A DNA stretch of 64,000 bases from positions 1,492,501 to 1,556,500 of the forward strand of contig BPKG01000001.1 of assembly GCA_026005015.1 (NCBI GenBank), read 5' to 3'. Position 1 is the first letter of the stretch. Every line of letters begins with the position of its first letter. This DNA comes from Burkholderiales bacterium. GTDB lineage: Bacteria; Pseudomonadota; Gammaproteobacteria; Burkholderiales; UBA6910. The position numbers and the translations under genes were made by a program. Below, piece after piece: positions 8,618 through 15,406 of this stretch. The notes under the pieces are model-generated. The model was not told where the DNA came from and did no database searches. It was given only the letters and a program-made list of their open reading frames with translations.

Positions 8618-9169
8618 CTATTCGCCCCCGATATTGTCCGGAACGCTCGGCGCCACCCCCGCTGCCCAATCGAGCGGATACCGCCCCTCCCTGACGAACC
8701 GGTGGAAGCTGGAATAGGGCCACTGCGCGGGAGTCGAGCACAACCGGTGCTTGACCGGGTTGTAATGAATGTAATCGAGGTGTGCCGCGAGATCCCGCTC
8801 GTCACGAATGGTGTGTTCCCAGAATCGCCGCTGCCATATAAGCCGCTCGCGCCGCTTGGCGCGGGAGAAAGCCGCCGGCTGCGTTTCATCGCCTCCCGCC
8901 CCCCAGCGTCTGGAGACCGCCGACTTGATCATGCGCCAGCGCCCCGAATAATCCGCATCGCCTGGTGGAAGCCGCCAGATGCAATGCAGGTGATCGGGCA
9001 AGAGCACCCATGCCACGATCTGGAAAGGATGACGGGACCGCACCAGGCGGATCGCCTCCCGCAGGGCCTGGCGCATGGGCTCGGTGCAAAGCCAGGGGCG
9101 TCGTTCGTACGCGACCACCGTAAAGAAAAATGTGGCGCCCGGAATCCGATTTCGCCGGTAGTTGGGCAT
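8618..9169 (-). mobile_element. REP-associated tyrosine transposase (RAYT)
   Basis: A 183-residue single-domain transposase of the Y1/IS200-like family, beginning MPNYRRNRIPGATFFFTVV. The metal-binding HUH motif is visible as PDHLHCIW and the catalytic tyrosine lies in HYNPVKHRL. Such enzymes nick and join single-stranded REP hairpins and are thought to spread REPs. The gene sits between two REP clusters (8422-8601 and about 9209-9376), the expected layout of an active or recently active REP/RAYT unit. No IS ends other than the REPs are visible. The gene appears intact. Confidence 0.92.
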
Positions 9170-9208
9170 GCAGGAACCCCCTTTCTCCTGCTGCAAACGA
9201 TACGCTGA

Positions 9209-9378
9209 AGCGCCCAAGCGGTGCGCCAAGGCGCACCCTACGGGCATCGTGGGGCATCGTAGGGTGCGTTGAGCGCAGCCGAAACGCACCGCCCCCGTAG
9301 GGTGCGTTGAGCCGGAGGCGAAACGCACCGCCGGCAGGTCCCGAAACGCCGAAGCGGTGCGCTAAAGCGCACCCTACA
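9209..9378. repeat. REP cluster 2, right flank of the RAYT gene
   Basis: Type B near 9216-9241, type A near 9259-9291, type A near 9297-9331 and type B near 9341-9376. All match the units on the other side of the transposase gene. Confidence 0.9.
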
Positions 9379-9425
9379 ACTCCATTCGCCTCGGTCCCCT
9401 CTGCGCGCTTGAGCGCGCCAGAGGG

Positions 9426-10052
9426 CTACACCCAATACGCCGTCGACGTCATCACCCGGGAGGTGACCCGCATGGCGAGCCGCACCGGCGCGGGCAGCTC
9501 CGCGCCGCCGTGATAGAGCGCCGTGGAGGCATGGCGCGCCTCGTCGATCTTCATCTGGAGGAGGATCGCCCGGCTCTTCCTGTCCTGCTTGGGCAGCCGC
9601 TCCAGGTGCCCGTCCAGGTGGCCTTCCACCTGGCGCTCGGTCTCCGCCAGGAAGCCCAGGTTCCACCGGTCGCCCAGGAGGCCCGCCAGGGCGCCGATGG
9701 CCAACGACCCGGCGTACCACACGGGATTCAGCACGCTCGTGCGCCCGCCGAGTTCCGCGAGCCGCGCCTCGGTCCAGGCGAGATGCTCGGTCTCCTCCTG
9801 GGCCGCTTTGCGCAGGGTCGCCTGCACCGCGGGATGGCGCGCCGTCAGGGCCTGGCCCTGGTACAGGGCCTGGGCGCAGATCTCCCCGGCGTGATCCACC
9901 CGCAAGAGCCCCACCACCCGCCGGCGCTCGTCCTCCGACAGGGGCGCCTCGGGAAGATCGCTCCCCGGCCGCTTGCGGGCCGAGGGGGCCGGGGCGAAGA
10001 GGGTGCGCAGGGCGTTGTCCAGGGTGATCAGCAGGGGGTCCAGGTTGAACAT
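9426..10052 (-). CDS. coq7: Demethoxyubiquinone hydroxylase (Coq7)
   Basis: A 208-residue di-iron hydroxylase that catalyses the penultimate step of ubiquinone synthesis. Iron ligands appear as [20 protein letters not shown] and DEARHA, arranged as paired E and ExxH motifs in a four-helix bundle. Its presence with a UbiH-family enzyme nearby indicates aerobic ubiquinone synthesis. It is flanked on both sides by REP clusters, and its start codon follows GCGACCC with no strong ribosome-binding site. Confidence 0.95.
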   Translation of the reverse strand: MFNLDPLLITLDNALRTLFAPAPSARKRPGSDLPEAPLSEDERRRVVGLLRVDHAGEICAQALYQGQALTARHPAVQATLRKAAQEETEHLAWTEARLAELGGRTSVLNPVWYAGSLAIGALAGLLGDRWNLGFLAETERQVEGHLDGHLERLPKQDRKSRAILLQMKIDEARHASTALYHGGAELPAPVRLAMRVTSRVMTSTAYWV

Positions 10053-10277
10053 TTTTCGCGGGTCGCCTCAACGGCGGACGTGTCAATGCGAAGGCGAGGC
10101 TCGGGCGGCGCGCTGGAAGCGCGCCTCTGCTGCCTCTACGAGGACTTAAGCAGTCCGTCAGGAAGCCGAGGCGACAACGCCGTCATGTTCGCGTTCCGAA
10201 TCGTAGTCTGTTTTGGATTTATCGATGCAATCACGGCATTTCACGCCTGTCAAGGATATCGCACCGGGGAGACTTGA
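10053..10277. other. Intergenic region upstream of coq7
   Basis: This stretch holds a moderately AT-rich patch (about 10185-10260) and no credible gene. It should contain the coq7 promoter, but no clear hexamer pair was identified. REP cluster 3 follows. Confidence 0.4.
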
Positions 10278-10395
10278 GAGCGGTGCGCCCAGGCGCACCC
10301 TACGGGCCTCGTAGGGTGCGTTGAGCCGGACGCGAAACGCACCGGCGGCAGGTCCCGAAGCGCCCCAAGCGGCGCGCCCAGGCGCACCCGACAAC
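10278..10395. repeat. REP cluster 3
   Basis: A type B unit (10278-10304), a type A unit (10310-10343) and a second type B unit (10356-10395) lie between coq7 and a small membrane-protein gene. Confidence 0.85.
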
Positions 10396-10661
10396 TAACC
10401 GGGAAAGAAGGCTTTGAGGATGAGGGCGAGCACGCCGCCCAAGAGGAGACCCAGCATCCACTTGACGACCGTGATGTCTGCTTTGATGGGCGCGAGCTCG
10501 ATTTGCAAATCCTTCTTGGTCACAAGATCCGCCTCGCCCTGGGCATCCCGGAAAGCGTCGGCCAAGGCTTCGGCCTGTGCCTCGGTCAAGCCGGCCTCCC
10601 GCAGGCGCCGGATGAACTGTGGGTGTCGAAGGTGATGGTGGCCATGCCAAAAGTCTAGCAT
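10395..10661 (-). CDS. Small coiled-coil membrane protein (DUF1640-like)
   Basis: An 88-residue protein. The N-terminal half is helical and rich in Ala/Glu (LTEAQAEALADAFRDAQ). A segment DLVTKKDLQIELAPIKADI follows, and the C-terminus is a single membrane segment (about residues 67-86) ending KAFFPG. The layout fits the bacterial DUF1640/CCDC90-type proteins, whose role is unknown. Its stop codon abuts a REP unit. Confidence 0.7.
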   Translation of the reverse strand: MLDFWHGHHHLRHPQFIRRLREAGLTEAQAEALADAFRDAQGEADLVTKKDLQIELAPIKADITVVKWMLGLLLGGVLALILKAFFPG

Positions 10662-10745
10662 GAAACCTGAAAAAACCGGTCACCGGAAGGCTGGCGGTCA
10701 GGGGGTACCCATCCGTTTTCGTGGAAATTCTCGCCCGCTCGCGGT

Positions 10746-11126
10746 TCAGACCACCATCACCGAAGGCCCGTACGGAGACAAGCTTGCATCGTGGGTGAGG
10801 AGCCTCAAATCTTCCACAACGCTTTGAGCGACCAACAGGCGGTCGAAGGGATCGCGATGATGCATCGGCAAAGCGGCCACCGCAGCGGCATGCCCGCACG
10901 TCACCGCCAGCGCCTCGAAACCGCTCGCTTTTGCCGCCGGTTCCAATTCGTGAATGTCCACGTCGATGCGTCCCAGGCGAGCCTTGAGCGCGATCTCCCA
11001 GACGCTCGCAGCGCTCATCCAGATCATGTTTGCCGGATCGGCGATCAGCGCCATGGCGGCCTTAGGCAACCGCCGGCTTCCCGCGAGCCACCAGAGGAGC
11101 ACGTGGGTGTCGAGTAGCAGCCGCAA
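10746..11126 (-). CDS. PIN-domain toxin (VapC-like)
   Basis: A 126-residue PIN ribonuclease. The acidic active-site residues are visible in LLLDTHVLLWW (first Asp), SVWEIALK (Glu) and DPFDRLLVAQ (two Asp). The start is TTG at 11126, three bases after the antitoxin stop, consistent with coupled translation. It belongs to the PIN subgroup usually paired with Phd/YefM antitoxins. It is one of three toxin-antitoxin loci within 4.5 kb. Confidence 0.9.
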   Translation of the reverse strand: MRLLLDTHVLLWWLAGSRRLPKAAMALIADPANMIWMSAASVWEIALKARLGRIDVDIHELEPAAKASGFEALAVTCGHAAAVAALPMHHRDPFDRLLVAQSVVEDLRLLTHDASLSPYGPSVMVV

Positions 11127-11129
11127 CGC

Positions 11130-11369
11130 TTAAGACCCACCCTCGAAGGCCTGCAGCAGCTCGTCGGGAAGGGGAGCGTCGAAGTCCGCGCGGATGCGTA
11201 TCCTGCCCTTCAGCGCGCCGGGTTTGCGGGGCGATGCGGCGCAGCGGATGGCCACCAGGCGGGCCACCGGCCGGCCGGCCTTGGCAATGACGATTTCCTC
11301 ACCCGCGCTTGCCAGCTCCACGAGCCTGGAAAGCTGGGTCTTGGCCTGGTGGATGTTGACCTGGCGCAT
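11130..11369 (-). CDS. Phd/YefM family antitoxin
   Basis: About 79 residues starting MRQVNIHQAKTQLSRLVELA, the typical N-terminal DNA-binding fold of Phd/YefM antitoxins. The C-terminal tail (DAPLPDELLQAFEGG) is acidic and should wrap the toxin. ATG 11369 is preferred over the in-frame ATG at 11375 because GGAG lies at proper spacing only for the former. It is upstream of and coupled to the PIN toxin gene. Confidence 0.9.
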   Translation of the reverse strand: MRQVNIHQAKTQLSRLVELASAGEEIVIAKAGRPVARLVAIRCAASPRKPGALKGRIRIRADFDAPLPDELLQAFEGGS

Positions 11370-11440
11370 GTTCATCTCCGTTGGACTTAGTCAAGTTTAG
11401 TCTGCGGACGTCCGCGCGGCAATCGAACGACCGTTGCGCC

Positions 11441-11685
11441 GAAGGCACCGCCCCGGCAGTGCGCTCAAGCGCACCCTACAAGTTACACCGGTTCGCGTAG
11501 TTGGGCGTAGGGTGCGTCGAGCGGAAGCGAAACGCACCGGTGAAAACGCACCGGTACGGATCCCGAAACGCCCAAGCGGTGCGCCCAGGCGCACCCGACG
11601 GGCATCGTAGGGTGCGTTGAGCGAAGCGAAACGCACCGGCGGCAGGCCCCGAAGCGCCGAAGCGGTGCGCCCAGGCGCACCCTAC
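11441..11685. repeat. REP cluster 4 (about five units)
   Basis: Alternating B, A, B, A, B units lie between the Phd antitoxin promoter side and the porin terminator. The last unit runs straight into the porin terminator hairpin. Confidence 0.88.
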
Positions 11686-11714
11686 AAAAAAACCGGGCGC
11701 CCGAAGGCGCCCGG
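11686..11714 (-). terminator. Rho-independent terminator of the porin gene
   Basis: On the minus strand a perfect 9-bp GC stem (11714-11706 with 11701-11693) carries a UUCG-type tetraloop and is followed by seven T residues. It lies about 50 bases after the porin stop. This is the best intrinsic terminator in the window. Confidence 0.9.
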
Positions 11715-11763
11715 CTGAAGCCCACCGAAGCACGCGGTGGCGGCTCGTGGCCGCCCGCGCGCT

Positions 11764-12897
11764 TTAGAAGCTGTGGCGGACGTGGAGCGCGAAGGCGCGG
11801 GATCCGTCCAGCCCGCGGCGCCACTGCCAATACCAGCAGGGTTCACAAAGAAGTCGTACCCGGCGTTGGTGTCGTTCTTGATCTTGGTGTAGTAGGCGTA
11901 GGCCACGGTGCGCTTGGAGAAGTGGTAGCCGACGCCCACGGTGTAGTGGTCGGCGCCGCTGTCGCCGATCTCGCAACCCGGCATGCCGCCCACGAAGGCG
12001 CTGGTGGGCGTGCCGCCCGCGCAGGAGCCGTCCACGTCGTCGGCGTGGAACCACTGGGCGCGCAGGTCGAAGTTGCCCATGCGGTGGGAGCCCACGATCC
12101 CCCAGGCGTCCCGCTCGGCCTTGGAGCCGGCGGCCACCACGTTTTCGTACTCCAGGCTTTCCCACACGGCGCCGACGAAGGTGTTGCCCTGGTTGAAGGT
12201 GTAGCGCACGCCCACCTTCCACCCGGTGTCGTCTCCCTTGGAACCGCCGATGATACGCTGCTCGTTGTGCTTCGCATAGGCGGCGTCGATCCCCAACCCC
12301 ATCCACTCGTAGCTGGCGCCGATGGCCCAGCGGTCTTGCATCTCTGAGCGTTGGTCTCCGCTCGTCGGGGGCATAAGACACCTTGAACGAGAAGCCGGCG
12401 AACTTGGGCGACCAGTATTGGACGATGTTCGACTGCCGGTTGCTGAAGCCCGCCGCGGTGCCGCCGACGCCGTTATTGTTGCCGATCAGGGCCTCGATGT
12501 CGGGCATGCCGGTGGCGTAGAAGCGGTCGTAGCCGATGGTGGCGAGCTTGTACGGCTCATCCCAGCGGCCCAGGAACACGTTACCCCAGGGGCCAGCCAG
12601 ACCCACGGCGCTGTTGCGGCCCGCCCAGGCGCCGCTGGTGGAGCCGTCGGGACGGACGTCGTTCTCCACCTGGAACCAGGCCTTCAAGCCCCCGCCCAGG
12701 TCCTCCTGGCCCTTGAAGCCGATGTTGGACGAGTTGCTGTTCACCCGGGTCCGTCGAGCATCGGTGGGCACGTCGTTGTCCACGGACTCCAAGCTCATGT
12801 TGAGGGTGCCGTAGATGGTCACGTTGTCGGCGGCCGTGGCGGCCAAGGGGGCGGCCAGGGCGCCGGCGACGGCCAGCGCGATCAACTTCTTGTTCAT
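11764..12897 (-). CDS. Outer-membrane porin, frameshifted twice
   Basis: A trimeric beta-barrel porin of the neisserial/burkholderial type. The N-terminus MNKKLIALAVAGALAAPLAA is a signal peptide, followed by NVTIYGTLNMSLE (first strand). The C-terminus FALHVRHSF ends in the Phe needed for barrel assembly. The frame is broken near 12360 (one base too many, or two too few) and restored near 11812 (one base too few). The stretch between them reads as porin in another frame (WAIGASYEWMGLGIDAAYAK). The two events compensate, so either both are sequence errors or a functional gene has a scrambled centre. The gene has its own terminator. Confidence 0.85.
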   Translation of the reverse strand: MNKKLIALAVAGALAAPLAATAADNVTIYGTLNMSLESVDNDVPTDARRTRVNSNSSNIGFKGQEDLGGGLKAWFQVENDVRPDGSTSGAWAGRNSAVGLAGPWGNVFLGRWDEPYKLATIGYDRFYATGMPDIEALIGNNNGVGGTAAGFSNRQSNIVQYWSPKFAGFSFKVSYAPDERRPTLRDARPLGHRRQLRVDGVGDRRRLCEAQRAAYHRRFQGRRHRVEGGRALHLQPGQHLRRRRVGKPGVRKRGGRRLQGRAGRLGDRGLPPHGQLRPARPVVPRRRRGRLLRGRHAHQRLRGRHAGLRDRRQRRRPLHRGRRLPLLQAHRGLRLLHQDQERHQRRVRLLCEPCWYWQWRRGLDGSRAFALHVRHSF

Positions 12898-13228
12898 GGG
12901 GTTTTCTCCTCTGAAGAATCGCTGCTCTAAATAAGGATGGTTCGCGAACGTTCCTTATTTCCTCGACTTCCCTCCCTGAGGTCGAGAAGTCGAGGGTATT
13001 GTGGCAAGGGGGCGGCCCGGAAAACAAGAAAAAACCGCCTCGACGCCCCCTCGGGACCCCCCATTTGTTGCGCGGACGCAACACCTCCCGGCGGCTGCCG
13101 GGGAGCCCGTCCGCCCAAGGACTTAGGAAAAAATGTTGCAGCGGGGCCTCAACCGGTTTAACAAATCCGCCGGCAAAAACGCAACAGGGGCGGCGGGAAG
13201 GGTTAGAAAATACGATATATCAAAGGCT
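12898..13228. other. Upstream region of the porin gene
   Basis: About 330 bases without a credible gene. The porin promoter and leader should lie in the first 100 bases. A dyad-like CTCGACTTC/GAGGTCGAGAAGTCGAG patch occurs near 12960-12992. An AT-rich AATACGATATATCAAAGG patch near 13206-13223 precedes REP cluster 5. Confidence 0.4.
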
Positions 13229-13521
13229 TATGCCTATGCGGCGCGCCCAGGCGCATCCGACGGGCATCGTAGGGTGCGTTGAGCTACGCGAAACGCACCG
13301 CCCCCGTAGCCCCCGTAGGGTGCGTTGAGCCACGCGAAACGCACCGGGCGGCAGGACCCGAAACGCCGGAGCGGTTGCGCCCATGGCGCACCCGGGCGGG
13401 GGCTCGAGCGGCGGCAAGCCCCGAAGCGCCCCAAGCGGTGCGCTAAAGCGCACCCTACAACCCCGACGGGCATCGTAGCCCCCGTAGGGTGCGTTGAGCG
13501 AAGCGAAACCCACCGGTCCCG
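13229..13521. repeat. REP cluster 5
   Basis: At least five REP units lie here, including the left copy (13322-13462) of a 141-bp segment repeated perfectly at 14174-14314 on the other side of the MazE/PemK module. Confidence 0.9.
13322..13462 (+). repeat. 141-bp perfect direct repeat, left copy
   Basis: Compared base by base with 14174-14314, the two copies are identical; offset 852 bp. Each contains a half type A unit, a modified B unit with GCGGTTGCGCCCATGGCGC, and a full type B unit. Together they bracket the toxin-antitoxin genes. Confidence 0.93.
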
Positions 13522-13529
13522 TCGCTTGG

Positions 13530-13868
13530 TCAACAGGCAAACGCCCGCTCGAGGGATCGCCGCACCGCCCTCCGGTCGACCTGGGCCAGGGCGCCCAGCT
13601 TGCGGACGACAAAGCGATGGTCCAGCGTGAACAGCTTCATGCGCACCACGGAGGGCGCGGGCAAGCCGGCGCGGGCGAGATCGGCAAGGCGCACATCCAG
13701 CGGCCAGGGGGGGTTCTTTGCGCTCGTGATCATGGCCATGACGCTGTGCCCCACCGGATCGTTGAAGGCCTCCCGGTCGGACAGCACAAGGGCCGGGCGC
13801 CGCTTTTGCCGGGCCGAATCGGTGAACGGGAAGGGCACCGCCACTACGTCGAACCTTTCATAGGCCAC
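13530..13868 (-). CDS. PemK/MazF-like toxin
   Basis: A 112-residue MazF/PemK-fold endoribonuclease. Motifs are VVAVPFPFTD near the N-terminus, RRPALVLSD, and a basic C-terminal half. It probably cleaves mRNA at a short sequence that cannot be inferred. Its start overlaps the end of the antitoxin gene by 11 bases, the usual coupled arrangement. The whole module is bracketed by perfect 141-bp repeats. Confidence 0.88.
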   Translation of the reverse strand: MAYERFDVVAVPFPFTDSARQKRRPALVLSDREAFNDPVGHSVMAMITSAKNPPWPLDVRLADLARAGLPAPSVVRMKLFTLDHRFVVRKLGALAQVDRRAVRRSLERAFAC

Positions 13869-14082
13869 GATAGGCCTCCTCGTCGTTTTCCGACGCCCAT
13901 TCGCTCAACGTCCCGACGACGGCTTTGGCGTATTCCACGTCGAGGGGTGACACCCGACGCAGGACGACCTTTTGGCCTTCCACCTCGAAGGCCACCCTGT
14001 CCCCTTTCTCGATGCCCAGCCGCTTGCGCACCTCGGCAGGGATGGTTGCCTGGTATTTGCTCGTGACTTTCGACGCCAGCAT
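13858..14082 (-). CDS. AbrB/MazE-type antitoxin
   Basis: A 74-residue protein with the swapped-hairpin DNA-binding domain (SKYQATIPAEVRKRLGIEKGD) and an acidic C-terminal tail (SEWASENDEEAYRGL) for toxin neutralisation. The start ATG 14082 has GGAGG eight bases upstream; the in-frame ATG at 14097 has no ribosome-binding site. A perfect inverted repeat 22-36 bases upstream is the likely autoregulatory operator. Confidence 0.88.
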   Translation of the reverse strand: MLASKVTSKYQATIPAEVRKRLGIEKGDRVAFEVEGQKVVLRRVSPLDVEYAKAVVGTLSEWASENDEEAYRGL

Positions 14083-14103
14083 GATGACCGCCTCCATGCG
14101 TAT

Positions 14104-14118
14104 TACAGTATTACTGTA
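14104..14118. promoter_or_regulatory. Candidate operator of the MazE/PemK module
   Basis: A perfect inverted repeat, TACAGTA-T-TACTGTA, stands 22 bases upstream of the antitoxin start in otherwise GC-rich DNA. AbrB-type antitoxins usually repress their own promoter through such dyads. Confidence 0.6.
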
Positions 14119-14164
14119 TGGCGGCACGAGCGGGGCGTCAAGGGACCCGGGCGGGCGGGAAGCG

Positions 14165-14314
14165 TCGTAGGGGGCGTTGAGCCACGCGAAACGCACCGGG
14201 CGGCAGGACCCGAAACGCCGGAGCGGTTGCGCCCATGGCGCACCCGGGCGGGGGCTCGAGCGGCGGCAAGCCCCGAAGCGCCCCAAGCGGTGCGCTAAAG
14301 CGCACCCTACAACC
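14165..14314. repeat. REP cluster 6 and right copy of the 141-bp direct repeat
   Basis: Positions 14174-14314 are identical to 13322-13462. The cluster has a slightly degenerate type A start (GTAGGGGGCGTTGAG) at 14167. Confidence 0.92.
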
Positions 14315-14650
14315 TGGAGAAAGGCTGCGGCGAGGTGCGACCGACCAGGCTACCCCATCCCCTCCCTAACCCGTCCACGGCCCGGCCTGCAGGCCGGACC
14401 GGCTCCGCGGGCGAGAGAGCTGTGCTCTGCGAAACCCCCGCTCCGCCCCCTTGAAGGGGAGGGAACCCATCCCCTCCCCGACCCTCCCCTTGAAGGGGAG
14501 GGAACCCATCCCCTCCCTAACCCTCCCCTTGAAGGGGAGGGGACCCTACCCCAGCCCGTCCACGGTCTGGCATGCCCCTGTCATCCTGCCCTTTCAAGGG
14601 GGAGGCCGGGAGGGGGATGGGTGGGCGCGGGCAATTTTTGAGACAGGTGC
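14315..14650. other. Repeat-filled non-coding region
   Basis: Between REP cluster 6 and the PIN pseudogene there is no credible gene. The content is G/C-run palindromes, including the 39-bp tandem repeat, and CCCGTCCACGG motifs at about 14370 and 14555. Confidence 0.6.
14447..14546. repeat. 39-bp tandem repeat, CCCCTTGAAGGGGAGGG type
   Basis: TTGAAG centres recur at 14451, 14490 and 14529, a period of 39 bases. Each unit holds the palindrome CTCCCCTTGAAGGGGAG followed by a GGAACCCATCCCCTCCC spacer. A diverged unit (CCCTTTCAAGGGGG) lies near 14590. The family is distinct from the REPs but related in style to the element inside trpC and the repeat at 56744. Confidence 0.85.
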
Positions 14651-15021
14651 TCAGAGGGTATACGGCACCAGGACGAAGTCCCACCGGCCGGGAGGGAAGT
14701 CCTTCACGTTCCGCGTCGCCAGGCGCAGCCCGTGGTGCTGGGCGATGGCCACTTGAAAAGCGTCGGGCAGCTTCCAGCGGTGCCGGCGGCGTAACTCGGC
14801 GGCCCGGTCCGCGACGGGCTGCATCGATGGCCAGGGTGGGAAAACCGTCGAGCAGGCGCTTCGCCAGGGCGGCCGCTCGGGTCCCGAAACCGGCCAGCAC
14901 TTCGGCCCGGGTGATGACCGAGATGGCCGCGCTGCCTCCCGCTTTGGGCCAGGTAGCGGGTGGCGGCATCGATCCCGTTGAAGTGATCGATCAGAATCAC
15001 CGAGTCCAAGAGGACCGTCAC
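14651..15021 (-). pseudogene. PIN-domain toxin, broken by two frameshifts
   Basis: Three frames together spell one PIN protein. Frame 1 starts at GTG 15021 with VTVLLDSVILIDHFNG. Frame 2 continues GGSAAISVITRAEVLAGFG. Frame 3 ends with LPDAFQVAIAQHHGLRLATRN and DFVLVPYTL. Breaks lie near 14945 and 14820. The start overlaps the antitoxin stop (GTGA), as in an intact operon. It is either an inactivated toxin beside a surviving antitoxin or a result of single-base sequence errors. All active-site acidic motifs are present across the frames. Confidence 0.78.
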
Positions 15022-15257
15022 CGGCGCCGGTCCCATTCCCGCCGCAGACGGCGCTGATAAACGAGGCCATCATCGCCTTTCCACATCCCCCGGGTCTTCT
15101 CCAGGAGCCGTTCCATGCGGGGCGCGGACTCGCACCGCTCGCGCAACTGGCGAACGGCTTGCCGGACGATTTCGGTCATGGGAACACCTTCTTGCCGGGC
15201 TTTCCGGTCCAACCAGGCCTTGTCTTCCGGATCGAGACTCACAACCGTTCGGATCAT
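15018..15257 (-). CDS. Ribbon-helix-helix antitoxin
   Basis: A 79-residue protein beginning MIRTVVSLDPEDKAWLDRKA, an RHH DNA-binding fold (strand RTVVSLD, then two helices ending EIVRQAVRQL). Its C-terminal part is basic/aromatic and likely binds the toxin. It is upstream of and overlaps the frameshifted PIN gene. The start at 15257 is preceded by a weak GAAAGA. Confidence 0.8.
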   Translation of the reverse strand: MIRTVVSLDPEDKAWLDRKARQEGVPMTEIVRQAVRQLRERCESAPRMERLLEKTRGMWKGDDGLVYQRRLRREWDRRR

Positions 15258-15394
15258 TCTTTCACCGCGATATCGACTTTTAAGAAATGATATCGTCAAT
15301 TCGCCGGGAGGCCAATGCAGACAGCGGCGGCCCGGCGGAATTCGAAACGCGCCCCGATCGTCCCGTCCGCGCCGGGCCCGGCAGGCCCGCCGGG

Positions 15395-15400
15395 TATAAT
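15395..15400 (+). promoter_or_regulatory. -10 box very close to the monooxygenase start
   Basis: A perfect TATAAT ends only 6 bases before the ATG of the UbiH-family gene. Transcription would begin at or next to the start codon, so the message may be leaderless. No convincing -35 is seen. Confidence 0.45.
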
Positions 15401-15406
15401 CCGCCC

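Noticed and set aside
8618-9169. Classical IS200/IS605 insertion sequence
   Set aside because: There is no TnpB and no IS-type ends; the flanks are REP units, so RAYT is the better call.
8422-9378. Regularly repeated hairpins that could suggest a CRISPR array
   Set aside because: Spacing is irregular, units alternate orientation, there are no unique spacers of constant length and no cas genes; a RAYT gene explains them.
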